A stretch of DNA of 64,000 nucleotides, from NCBI GenBank assembly GCA_963744005.1, contig CAVURU010000001.1, positions 124,001-188,000 of the forward strand, written 5' to 3'. Origin of the DNA: Palsa-504 sp963744005 (lineage in GTDB: Bacteria; Actinomycetota; Actinomycetes; Streptosporangiales; Streptosporangiaceae). Below the pieces are notes generated by a model, which saw nothing but the letters and a program-made list of their open reading frames with translations, ran no database searches and had not been told where the DNA came from. A program made the translations under genes and the position numbers. Positions within the stretch are counted from its first letter, which is position 1. Each line of letters starts with the position of its first letter. This document shows, in pieces, positions 8,741 through 16,671 of this stretch.

Positions 8741-9436
8741 GTGCTTCGGAGGCTTGTCACGGTGCCCGCCATCGCGATCGGCGTCGGGCTGATGGCCGCG
8801 GGCTGCGCCGTCACGCCGCTCAAGATGGGCTCCGCCGCGGTCGTGGGCGACCAGCGGATCTCGGTGGCGACCCTCGGCTCTGAGGTCACCAATCTCAACC
8901 AGGCGGCCAGCAGGTACCCGGGGGTCATCAGCCTCAGCCAGGTTCAGGAGACGCAGGCCACGCTGACCTGGCTGATCCGGTACCAGATCAACGACGAGCT
9001 CGCCCGCCAGGCCGGCATCTCGGTAACCACGGCACAGGCCAGCGCGGCCCTGGCCGCGGCCTACTCATCGGCCAAGAGCTCCGCGGAACAGCAGGGCGTG
9101 ACCAACGTGACGCCGACCCTCATCCTGGCCGGCAGCGGAGTCCCGCCGGACACCTCGGCCCAGCTGGGCCGGTACGAGGCCATCGCCAACCAGTACCTGA
9201 CCATGGCCAACGGCGGCACCGTGCCCGCGGCCGGCAGCACGGCCGAGACGGCCGCCGAGGCGCAGCTCGCCTCCGCTGAGTGCCACGCCGCCAAGGCCCT
9301 GAGCATCGCCGTCAACCCGCAGTACGGGCAGCTGGACTACAGCCAGTACCAGGTCGTCACGGCGCCCAACCCGGTGGCCCGGACGGCCGGCCCGTCGACG
9401 GCCGCCTCCCCGGTCACCACGGCGCCCGCTTGCTGA
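8741..9436 (+). CDS. SurA N-domain-like lipoprotein
   Basis: A 231-residue predicted lipoprotein. The N-terminus has basic residues, a hydrophobic stretch and the lipobox MAAGC, so Cys would be lipidated and the protein anchored outside the membrane. The rest is Ala/Thr/Gln-rich with VVGDQRISVATLGSEV and an ISVTTAQASAAL segment, resembling the N-terminal chaperone region of SurA/PrsA-type proteins, without an identifiable peptidyl-prolyl isomerase domain. GTG start, with AAGGGA 7 bases upstream. Located between mfd and mazG, as in related actinobacteria; its stop overlaps the mazG start. Probably an extracytoplasmic folding helper, function not proven. Confidence 0.78.
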   Translation: MLRRLVTVPAIAIGVGLMAAGCAVTPLKMGSAAVVGDQRISVATLGSEVTNLNQAASRYPGVISLSQVQETQATLTWLIRYQINDELARQAGISVTTAQASAALAAAYSSAKSSAEQQGVTNVTPTLILAGSGVPPDTSAQLGRYEAIANQYLTMANGGTVPAAGSTAETAAEAQLASAECHAAKALSIAVNPQYGQLDYSQYQVVTAPNPVARTAGPSTAASPVTTAPAC

Positions 9437-10389
9437 TCGTCCTGAAGACCAGCCCCCGGGTCGCCCCGGGGCTGCTCAGCTGGCCGGCCTGGGAAGCGCT
9501 GCGGACGGCTTCGGCCGTCGTCGCGCCGCCTGGCCATCCGGCCCTGCCCGCTCTGGGAGCGGCGGGGATCGCGTATCAGCTGGCCGCCGGGCCGCCCGAT
9601 GCGGCCGGCGGCGACGCTGCGGTCGTCTGGCTGCCCGAGCCAGGGGACGACCCGGCCGTCCCGGACGGGGCCCGGCTGCTGCCCGGATCGGCCGACCTGC
9701 CCGGGGCACGCCTGCTCGACCTGGTCGCGACCATGGACCGGCTGCGTACTGAGTGCCCGTGGGACGCCCGGCAGACCCATCAGTCCCTGGCCCCGCACAT
9801 GGTGGAAGAGCCGTTCGAGGCCCTCGAGGCGCTGGAGTCCGGTGACGATCAGGCCTTCTGCGAAGAGCTCGGCGATGTCCTGCTGCAGGTGATGTTCCAC
9901 GCGCGGATCGCCGCCGAGCGCGCTGACGGCACCGGATTCACCGTCGATGACGTGGCGGACGGAATCGTGGCCAAGCTCGTCCGGCGGCATCCGCACGTCT
10001 TCGGCGATGTCTCGGTTTCGGGCGCCGAAGACGTCAACCGCAACTGGGACGAGATCAAGCGCGAGGAGAAGCGGGAGCGGGCTCAGCGGCTGGATCCGGC
10101 CGGGGCCGGGCCGGCACCGTCGGCGCTCGACGGAGTGCCGTTCGGGCAGCCGGCCCTCGCGCTGGCCGCGCAGCTCCAGAGCCGCGCCGCGCGGGCCGGG
10201 GTGCCGGATGAGCTGGCCCGGCTGGATGCCGGGGCCGGCGCCGAGCTGGCCGGGCCGGGTCGGCAGCTCGGGCAAGCCCTCTTCCAGCTCGTCTCCCAGG
10301 CCCGTGAACTGGGGCTAGACCCCGAGCTCGAGCTCCGGGCGGCGGCCCGCCGTTACCGCGATCTGGTGCGCGCCTGGGAGCGTTCGTAG
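9430..10389 (+). CDS. mazG: nucleoside triphosphate pyrophosphohydrolase MazG
   Basis: About 319 residues. MazG hydrolyses (d)NTPs to NMP and pyrophosphate and limits mutagenic nucleotides. The core begins at LLDLVATMDRLRTECPWDA, followed by the metal-binding signatures EEPFEALEAL and EELGDVLLQVMFHARIA, then KLVRRHPHVFGDV. An N-terminal extension of about 95 residues is found in actinobacterial MazG proteins. Start: TTG at 9430, overlapping the lipoprotein stop by 7 bases; a neighbouring CTG at 9433 is equally close, so the exact start is uncertain. It is the last gene before the polysaccharide island; eno, its usual near neighbour, lies 30 kb away. Confidence 0.9.
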   Translation: MLIVLKTSPRVAPGLLSWPAWEALRTASAVVAPPGHPALPALGAAGIAYQLAAGPPDAAGGDAAVVWLPEPGDDPAVPDGARLLPGSADLPGARLLDLVATMDRLRTECPWDARQTHQSLAPHMVEEPFEALEALESGDDQAFCEELGDVLLQVMFHARIAAERADGTGFTVDDVADGIVAKLVRRHPHVFGDVSVSGAEDVNRNWDEIKREEKRERAQRLDPAGAGPAPSALDGVPFGQPALALAAQLQSRAARAGVPDELARLDAGAGAELAGPGRQLGQALFQLVSQARELGLDPELELRAAARRYRDLVRAWERS

Positions 10390-10567
10390 CAGTCGCGTTG
10401 CCATTTGGGTGCCGTCGCGTTCTCTGCGGGTACCGCGTGTTCCCTGTGACGTACGTTGTCTGTGTGCGTACAGGCTGATGCCCGATAAGTTACGACCTGT
10501 GCGCGTAAACCACGGGATTTTCGTATGCGTCTCCTTAGTGGGAGATCGCGGGTGGACTGAGTGGGAG

Positions 10568-10597
10568 CGCGGCGATGCCGAGCACGGCATCGCCGCG
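10568..10597 (+). promoter_or_regulatory. perfect 13-bp hairpin in the leader of the polysaccharide operon
   Basis: Bases 10568-10580 and 10585-10597 form a perfect 13-bp inverted repeat with a 4-base AGCA loop, ending 17 bases before the ATG of the initiating glycosyltransferase. The 225-base leader from mazG to this ATG contains no gene. The hairpin could attenuate expression or shape access to the ribosome site; no known riboswitch family could be assigned by eye. Confidence 0.55.
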
Positions 10598-10614
10598 GGG
10601 GGTGTGGGGTGCAG

Positions 10615-12054
10615 ATGTCTGGCTTTGCTGTTACTGGCAGTTACGAGCGTCATGCGGTCCGGCGCGTCTCAGGCTGGGCCCGGGACTATCTCCGGATGGC
10701 TGCCCTGGCCGATTTCGGCTGCGCCATCATCGGGGTCTTCGTCGCGGCCCAGATCCGGTTCGGCAGCGAAGTCACCAAGACCTATATCGCCCTGAGCCTC
10801 GCGCTGCCGGTGCTGTGGCTGTCGGCCGTCTGGCTGGCCGGCGGATACGACAGCCGGGTGATCGGCACCGGGACGGATGAGTTCCGGCGGATCGTGAACG
10901 CCGGCGTGGGCCTCACCGCGGCGCTGGCCTTGTTCTCGTACGCGATCAATCTGCAGATCTCCCGGGCCTATGTGCTCATTGCCCTGCCGACCGCAACGCT
11001 GCTCGATCTGGGCGGCCGTTACGCGGTGCGCAAGCGGCTGCACTGGCAGCGAGCCTCCGGGCGCTGCACCCTCAGCGTGGTCGCGGTCGGCCATGAGTCG
11101 GCCGTGGCCAATCTGGTCACCGAGCTCAGGCGGGACAGGTATCACGGCCTGACCGTGGTCAGCGCGTGCGTGGCGCAGCCTTCGGGCCGCTCGGAGATCG
11201 CGGGCGTGCCGGTCTTCGGCGGACTGGACGAGGTCGTCGGCGCGGTGGGCGCCTTCCGCGCCGACACCGTCGCCGTGATGGCCTGCCCGGAGATCGACGG
11301 CTTCGCCCTCCGGAGCCTGGCCTGGGAACTGGAGAAGACCGGCACCGATCTGTGTGTCTCGCCCGCCCTGCTGGACGTGGCCGGGCCCCGGATGACGATC
11401 AGGCCGACCGCAGGCCTGACGCTGCTGCATGTCGACCATCCGCAGCTGAGCGGTTACCGGCTGCTCCTCAAGGCCCTGTTCGACCGGTGCGCGGCGGCGG
11501 TCGCCCTGCTCCTGCTGTCCCCCTTGATGGGTGCCCTGGCCGTGGCGATCCGGCTCTCCGACGGCGGCCCGGCGCTCTTCCTCCAGACCCGGGTCGGCAA
11601 GGATGGCCGGTCGTTCAAGATCTATAAGTTCCGCACCATGGTGGTCGACGCAGAGCAGCGTCAGGCTGAGCTGCTGGACAGTAACGACTCCGACGGGGTC
11701 CTGTTCAAGCTGCGCAAGGACCCCCGGGTGACGGCGATCGGGACTCACCTCAGACGCTGGTCGATTGATGAGCTGCCCCAGCTCCTCAACGTGCTCCGGG
11801 GTGACATGTCCCTGGTGGGACCGCGGCCGGCCCTGCCCAGCGAGACGGACCGGTATGCCGATCACGTCCGCCGCCGGCTGGTGGTCAAACCCGGCCTGAC
11901 CGGCTTGTGGCAGGTCAGCGGACGATCGGACCTGTCCTGGGACGAGTCGGTCCGGCTCGACCTTCGATACGTCGAGAACTGGTCGTTCTTCCTGGATCTG
12001 CAGATCCTGTGGAAGACCGTCTCGGCGCTTTCGCGGAAATCAGGAGCGTACTAA
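10615..12054 (+). CDS. exopolysaccharide-initiating polyprenyl glycosylphosphotransferase (WcaJ/PssY-like)
   Basis: A 479-residue membrane enzyme that transfers a sugar-1-phosphate from an NDP-sugar to undecaprenyl phosphate, starting glycan assembly. The N-terminal half has four to five hydrophobic helices and a CoA-binding-3-like region (VVAVGHESAVANLV). The C-terminal half is the bacterial sugar-transferase domain: LFDRCAAAVALLLLSP membrane helix, FLQTRVGKDGRSFKIYKFRTM split around FKIYKFRTM, DELPQLLNVLRGDMSLVGPRP, and GLTGLWQVSGRS. ATG at 10615 was preferred over an in-frame GTG 54 bases earlier. First gene of the island; its long leader with a strong hairpin suggests regulated expression. 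Confidence 0.92.
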   Translation: MSGFAVTGSYERHAVRRVSGWARDYLRMAALADFGCAIIGVFVAAQIRFGSEVTKTYIALSLALPVLWLSAVWLAGGYDSRVIGTGTDEFRRIVNAGVGLTAALALFSYAINLQISRAYVLIALPTATLLDLGGRYAVRKRLHWQRASGRCTLSVVAVGHESAVANLVTELRRDRYHGLTVVSACVAQPSGRSEIAGVPVFGGLDEVVGAVGAFRADTVAVMACPEIDGFALRSLAWELEKTGTDLCVSPALLDVAGPRMTIRPTAGLTLLHVDHPQLSGYRLLLKALFDRCAAAVALLLLSPLMGALAVAIRLSDGGPALFLQTRVGKDGRSFKIYKFRTMVVDAEQRQAELLDSNDSDGVLFKLRKDPRVTAIGTHLRRWSIDELPQLLNVLRGDMSLVGPRPALPSETDRYADHVRRRLVVKPGLTGLWQVSGRSDLSWDESVRLDLRYVENWSFFLDLQILWKTVSALSRKSGAY

Positions 12055-12153
12055 CGGCCGCTGGGGGACATTGCCGCAGGGCCGTGAATTCCAGAATTCA
12101 CAACTTCCAGTCCGGGAATTGCGCCGGGCCGTCATAGATAATGGAGAAATCAG

Positions 12154-12727
12154 TTGACGACGACGCTTGAGCAGCACAAAGGCGCTCCTGATGTGGCTGC
12201 CTTGGTGCGGCGCGCCGCTGAGGGCGATCACCAGGCCTGGGAACGCCTGGTTGACCAGTTTTCCCGGCTGATCTGGTCGATCACGGTGGAATTCAAATTG
12301 GTCGAGAGCGATGCGGCCGACGTGGTGCAGACCACCTGGCTGCGGCTGCTCGAGCACATCGACCGGATCCAGTACCCCGACCGGGTCGGTTCCTGGCTGG
12401 CGGCGACGGCCCGTAATGAATGCCTGCGCAGCCTGGCCGCCCGCAAGCGGGTGGTGCTGGGCCACGACGACGCCGACCTTGACCAGGCCGCGGCCGGCGC
12501 GCCGGAGATCGACGAGCGGCTGCTGGCCGACGAGCGTGATCAGGTGGTCCGGGAGGCCCTGTCCGCCCTGCCGAGCCGGTGGCAGCGGCTGCTCGAGATG
12601 CTGATGGCCGAGCCGCCGGTCCCGTACACCGAGATCTCCGACCAGCTCGGCCTGCCCATCGGCAGCATCGGCCCGACCCGCGGCCGGTGCCTGGCCCGGC
12701 TGCGGGTCCTGCTGCAGGCCTCGTTAG
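12154..12727 (+). CDS. sigma-70 family RNA polymerase sigma factor (no in-frame stop at expected end)
   Basis: About 190 residues of clear sigma factor. Region 2 includes FSRLIWSITVEF and DAADVVQTTWLRLLEH; region 4 includes LPIGSIGPTRGRCLARLR, typical of an actinobacterial ECF-like group. TTG start at 12154 with GGAGA 6 bases upstream. The reading frame has no stop where the domain ends: it stays open to 13905, running antisense through the whole neighbouring methyltransferase gene. A TAG in the next frame at 12725-12727 would give the expected length and a 4-base convergent overlap, so a one-base indel near the 3' end is suspected. The end given here is that TAG. No anti-sigma gene is adjacent. 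It may control the island. Confidence 0.75.
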
Positions 12728-13830
12728 CCCAGTGTCTCGACATCGACCCACGTCCCGCCGGACTGCTCCACCACGGGGTAGGCCGAACGGACCTCAGCCA
12801 TCAGATCCGGCACGAAGAGCAGGACGGCCTCAGGGGGCCGCCTGGTCAGCGCGGCTGGGGCGGCCACCGGGATGTCGGTTCCCGGCATCCGCAGCCCCTG
12901 CTTAGCCGGCGAAGCATCAACGACCGCAGGCAGAAGAGCATGATCCACCTTTGCTTGGCACAGCAGGGCCACCGCCCGGGATGCTGCTCCGTAACCCAGG
13001 ACCGGTGTCCCGGTCGCGTGCTGCGCGACCAGCCAGTCGTGGACGGCCGCAGCGTGCCCGCTCATCTCTTTCTGAAGCTTGGTGAACCGGCCCGGATCAC
13101 GGACCCCGATCCGGGCGTCCTGCGCCAGCAGCGAGGCGACGGCCGCATCGGGCCCGTCGCCGTCGCGGGTGGCGGCCAGCAGCACGGTGCCGCCGTACAG
13201 GTCGAATGTCCAGGCCGTCAGCGGCCGCAGGCCGACCTCCTTCAGCAGGATGGTCAGCGCGGTGGTGGAGTAATAGGCGTAGTGCCCGTGCCGAAGCGCA
13301 TTCCACTGCCGGCCGGCGAAGATCGTGCTCAGCGCATGGTACTGCAGGAGCAGGACACCGCCGGGCGACAGCCGCGCCGCGCGCTCGGCCAGGGCCGCCC
13401 GCTGATCGGCGGCGTGCATCATGCCGAAGCAGTCGAGGATGACATCGGCCGTCCCGCCCGGTGCGGAGCGCACCAGCCCGCGGTCAGCCAGCAGCCCGAG
13501 CCAGGAACCGCCGTGCGGGCTGCCGTACTCCGTCACCGTGCCGCCCTCGGGCAGCAATCCGGTGGCGGCCACGCGCTGAACCGCGTCAGCGGCCTGAGCC
13601 ACCAGGGCCGCAGGCTCGGTGCCCCGCGGCTCCTCGGGCATGGTCGGATCGGCCAGCAACTGGGCCAGGCCGCACGCGGCGCACAGCCACATCTGCAGCG
13701 GGTAGACCGGGTCCGGACCCGGGTCCTCGGCGCGCGGGAAATAGTCGCACGCAGGCTGCTGGCCGAGATCCAGCACCACCTCGCCCGCAGCGGCCCGGCA
13801 CGCCCGGCACACTGGCCCGTTCATCTGCAT
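12724..13830 (-). CDS. divergent C-methyltransferase-like protein (TylC3/NovU family, altered active site)
   Basis: 368 residues, homologous along its length to the next gene. The N-terminal zinc-binding cysteine pairs are present (CRAC near residue 7; CAAC about 50 residues later). A SAM-binding-like domain follows, and the C-terminal domain has GYGAASRAVALL and DASPAKQGLRMPGTDIPV. The family's YHEHYSY catalytic segment is changed to RHGHYAY, so Tyr and Glu are lost while one His is kept, and the SAM loop reads EYGSPHGGS instead of EVASNDGY. It may be inactive, have another substrate, or pair with its active paralogue. Start: first of two ATGs (13830 or 13824) after GGGGAA. It is transcribed against its neighbours. 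Confidence 0.75.
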   Translation of the reverse strand: MQMNGPVCRACRAAAGEVVLDLGQQPACDYFPRAEDPGPDPVYPLQMWLCAACGLAQLLADPTMPEEPRGTEPAALVAQAADAVQRVAATGLLPEGGTVTEYGSPHGGSWLGLLADRGLVRSAPGGTADVILDCFGMMHAADQRAALAERAARLSPGGVLLLQYHALSTIFAGRQWNALRHGHYAYYSTTALTILLKEVGLRPLTAWTFDLYGGTVLLAATRDGDGPDAAVASLLAQDARIGVRDPGRFTKLQKEMSGHAAAVHDWLVAQHATGTPVLGYGAASRAVALLCQAKVDHALLPAVVDASPAKQGLRMPGTDIPVAAPAALTRRPPEAVLLFVPDLMAEVRSAYPVVEQSGGTWVDVETLG

Positions 13831-13904
13831 CGTTCCCCGTTCGGCATGGTTTCGACGTATTTTCCGGCCTATAACAAGATGACCTGTATGGGAGTTACTG
13901 CCTA

Positions 13905-15137
13905 ATGCCCACATTGCACGAGTGCCGCCTGTGCGGCGCACCGCTGACCCGGACGTTTGTCGACCTGGGAATGTCTCCGCTGTGCGAAAGCTACGTTCCC
14001 GCAGAACGACAGGACGAGCCGGAGGTTTTCTATCCGCTGCACGTGCGGCTCTGCGACGCGTGCCTGCTGGTCCAGCTTCCCACTTATGTGCCCGGCGAAG
14101 ACATTTTTTCCGATTACGCCTACTTTTCTTCATATTCTGACTCGTGGGTAGCGCACGCGAAACGCTACGCCGAGGACATGATAGGCCGGCTCGGGCTGAC
14201 CTCCGGCAGCCTGGTCACCGAGGTGGCCAGCAACGACGGCTACCTCCTGCAGCATTTCCAGGGCGCAGGCATCCCGGTCCTGGGCGTCGAGCCCGCGGCC
14301 AACGTCGCGGCGGCGGCGGTGGCCCGCGGCATCCCGACCGAGGTGCAGTTCCTCGGTCCGGACACCGGCCGCGAGATCGCGGGCCGCCGCGGGCGGGCCG
14401 ACCTGGTGGCCGGCAACAACGTCTTCGCGCACGTCCCCGACATCCGGGGCTTCGCCGCCGGGCTGCGTGCGCTGGTCAAGGACGACGGGCTCGTCACGCT
14501 GGAATTCCCGCACCTGCTGCGGCTGATCGAGCGGCGGCAGTACGACACGATCTACCACGAGCACTACTCCTACCTCTCCCTGCTGACCTCCTCCCGGGCC
14601 CTGGCCACGGCCGGCCTTCGGGTCGTGGATGTGGAGGAGTTGTCGACGCACGGTGGCTCGCTGCGTGTCTACGCCCGGCCTGAGGACGCCGCGGGAGAAC
14701 CGACGGCCAACGTCAAGGCCGTGCTGGCCGCCGAGGAGGCCGCGGGGCTGCACGCGGTGGCCGGGCATGAGGGCTTCGCCGCCGCGGTGCTGAAGATCAA
14801 GAGCGACCTGCTGCAGTTCCTGCTGGCCGCGGCCCGGGACGGGCGCTCGGTGGCCGGCTATGGCGCTCCCGGCAAGGGAAACACCTTGCTCAACCACTGC
14901 GGCATCCGGTCCGACCTGCTCAGTTACACCGTCGACCGGAGCCCGGTCAAGCAGGGGAAATTCCTGCCCGGAACGCATATTCCGATCTATCCGCCGGAGC
15001 AGCTGGCGCAGACCCGGCCCGACTACATCCTGGTCCTGCCGTGGAACCTGCGCGATGAGATCAGCGAGCAGCTGGAGTACGTCCGTTCCTGGGGCGGGAA
15101 GCTCGTCTTCCCGATCCCCGAGCTGGAAATCTATTAA
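13905..15137 (+). CDS. NDP-hexose C-methyltransferase (TylC3/NovU/EvaC-like)
   Basis: 410 residues. This family adds a methyl group from SAM to C3 or C5 of an NDP-keto-deoxysugar, giving branched-chain sugars. Visible: N-terminal zinc cysteines (CRLC, then CDAC), SAM-binding EVASNDGYLLQ, the catalytic segment YDTIYHEHYSY, STHGGSLRVY, and the C-terminal domain with YGAPGKGNTLLN and DRSPVKQGKFLPGTHIPI. All key motifs look intact. ATG start, GGAG about 10 bases upstream. It is followed after 18 bases by a sugar nucleotidyltransferase, then a PIG-L deacetylase and an aminotransferase, forming a sugar-modification operon. The exact sugar and position methylated are not determined by the sequence. 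Confidence 0.9.
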   Translation: MPTLHECRLCGAPLTRTFVDLGMSPLCESYVPAERQDEPEVFYPLHVRLCDACLLVQLPTYVPGEDIFSDYAYFSSYSDSWVAHAKRYAEDMIGRLGLTSGSLVTEVASNDGYLLQHFQGAGIPVLGVEPAANVAAAAVARGIPTEVQFLGPDTGREIAGRRGRADLVAGNNVFAHVPDIRGFAAGLRALVKDDGLVTLEFPHLLRLIERRQYDTIYHEHYSYLSLLTSSRALATAGLRVVDVEELSTHGGSLRVYARPEDAAGEPTANVKAVLAAEEAAGLHAVAGHEGFAAAVLKIKSDLLQFLLAAARDGRSVAGYGAPGKGNTLLNHCGIRSDLLSYTVDRSPVKQGKFLPGTHIPIYPPEQLAQTRPDYILVLPWNLRDEISEQLEYVRSWGGKLVFPIPELEIY

Positions 15138-15155
15138 CGCAGGGGTGTGGCAATC

Positions 15156-15953
15156 ATGAAAGTAGTCCTGTTCTGCGGCGGCCTCGGCATGCGGATGAGA
15201 GACGGGGTCAGCAACGCCCCGAAGCCGATGGCGATGATCGGGGAGCGCCCGATGCTGTGGCACGTCATGCGCTACTACGCGCACTTCGGTCACACCGATT
15301 TCGTTCTCTGCCTGGGTTACGGCGCGTCCTACGTCAAGGACTTCTTCCTCAACTATGACGAGACGCGGTCCAACGACTTCGTGCTCGAGCGCGGCGACCG
15401 GGCGGCCAAGCTGTTCCGGACCGACATCTCCGACTGGCGGATCACCTTCGTCGACACCGGGCTGAACTCTCCGATCGGCGAGCGGCTGCGCCGGGTCCGG
15501 CGGTTCGTGCAGGACGAGCCGATGTTCCTGGCCAACTACGCGGACGTGCTGACCGACGCTCCGCTGCCCGAGATGATCAGCCGGTTCGAGACCAGCACCG
15601 CGGTGGCCAGCCTGCTGGCCGTGCCGCCGCAGTCTTCGCACCACGTCGTGGACATCGGCGATGACGGGCTGATCACCCAGGTCGTCCCCATGCAGGATCT
15701 CCGCCAGTGGGAGAACGGGGGCTACTTCGTGTTCCGCCCGGAGATCTTCGAGCACCTGCGAGAGGGGGCGGACCTGGTCGAGGACGCTCTCGTCCAGCTG
15801 GTCCCGCAACGCCGGGTGCTGGCCTACCCGTACAAGGGCTACTGGTCGCCCGCGGACACGGTAAAGGAGCGGTCCCAGCTGGAGGAGATGTACCAGCGCG
15901 GTAACTGCCCTTGGATGATCTGGGACCCGGAGCGCTCCGGGCAGGCCAGCTGA
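15156..15953 (+). CDS. sugar-1-phosphate nucleotidyltransferase (glucose-1-phosphate cytidylyltransferase-like)
   Basis: 265 residues. The enzyme should join a hexose-1-phosphate with CTP (or another NTP) to make an activated sugar. The N-terminal signature VVLFCGGLGMRMRD followed by PKPMAMIGERPMLWHVMRYY is typical of RfbF-type cytidylyltransferases, as are NYADVLTD (metal-binding Asp), GGYFVF and YWSPADTVKE. ATG at 15156 was chosen because AGGGG lies 10 bases upstream; an in-frame GTG 9 bases earlier sits on that site. It follows the C-methyltransferase, a pairing seen in CDP- or dTDP-sugar loci. Base specificity is inferred. Confidence 0.87.
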   Translation: MKVVLFCGGLGMRMRDGVSNAPKPMAMIGERPMLWHVMRYYAHFGHTDFVLCLGYGASYVKDFFLNYDETRSNDFVLERGDRAAKLFRTDISDWRITFVDTGLNSPIGERLRRVRRFVQDEPMFLANYADVLTDAPLPEMISRFETSTAVASLLAVPPQSSHHVVDIGDDGLITQVVPMQDLRQWENGGYFVFRPEIFEHLREGADLVEDALVQLVPQRRVLAYPYKGYWSPADTVKERSQLEEMYQRGNCPWMIWDPERSGQAS

Positions 15954-15963
15954 GGATCGCCGG

Positions 15964-16635
15964 ATGCTCCCCTTCCGCCTAGAGCCGCCGGAGAACCGGC
16001 CCCTGTCCGTGCTCGCCATCGGCGCGCACCCGGACGACATCGAGATCGGCGCAGGCGGGCTCCTGCTCCAGCTGGCTTCCCGTCCGCTTCAAGCGCGCTA
16101 TGTCCTGCTGACCGGATCGCCCGAGCGGCAGCTCGAGGCGCGGACCGCGGCCGCCGCCTTCCTGGGCCAGGCTGACCTGACGGTGGACCTCTTCCAGCTG
16201 CCCGAGGGGCGGCTGCCCGCGTGCTGGGGGCAGGTCAAGGAGATCCTCGAGCAGGTCGCCGGAACGTGCGCACCCGATGTCATCCTGGCCCCGTCCGCCA
16301 GCGATGCGCATCAGGATCACCGCACGATCGGCGAGATATTGCCCACCGTGTTCCGCGATCAGCTCTGCCTGGCTTACGAAATCCCCAAATGGGACGGCGA
16401 CTTCGGCCGCCCGTCGGTTTATGTTCCGCTGTCCGACCACGAGGCGCGACATAAGGTGGAGCTGCTTAATAAGTGCTACTCGTCTCAGCATGGCCGGGAT
16501 TGGTGGGATGACGAGCTATTCCTGGGCCTGGCCCGGCTGCGCGGCATGGAGTGCCGCGCCCGGTACGCCGAGGCTTTCAGTTGCTCAAAATCGTTGCTCG
16601 TGCCGGCCGCCCGGTACGACGAAGGAGGAACCTGA
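15964..16635 (+). CDS. PIG-L/LmbE-family deacetylase
   Basis: 223 residues. Members remove N-acetyl groups from GlcNAc-containing substrates using zinc. The N-terminal metal motif is AIGAHPDDIEIG, and the later zinc His lies in SDAHQDHRTIGE; DVILAPS precedes it. Starts 10 bases after the nucleotidyltransferase and belongs to the same operon. Together with the C-methyltransferase and aminotransferase it suggests an amino or acylamino sugar being remodelled. The substrate is unknown. Confidence 0.88.
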   Translation: MLPFRLEPPENRPLSVLAIGAHPDDIEIGAGGLLLQLASRPLQARYVLLTGSPERQLEARTAAAAFLGQADLTVDLFQLPEGRLPACWGQVKEILEQVAGTCAPDVILAPSASDAHQDHRTIGEILPTVFRDQLCLAYEIPKWDGDFGRPSVYVPLSDHEARHKVELLNKCYSSQHGRDWWDDELFLGLARLRGMECRARYAEAFSCSKSLLVPAARYDEGGT

Positions 16636-16671
16636 CGTGCCGACCCTTTTCATCGACCCGGCGGCCGGGAA

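Noticed and set aside
10440..10614. c-di-AMP or c-di-GMP riboswitch in the island leader
   Set aside because: Some G-rich fragments look suggestive, but I could not match a consensus structure.
12728..13905. Plus-strand extension of the sigma factor as a true C-terminal domain
   Set aside because: It is antisense to a gene homologous to its neighbour and has no domain; treated as read-through after a probable indel, though kept as a finding.
14130..16040. 636-codon minus-strand frame
   Set aside because: Shadow of the C-methyltransferase, nucleotidyltransferase and deacetylase genes; spans three real genes.
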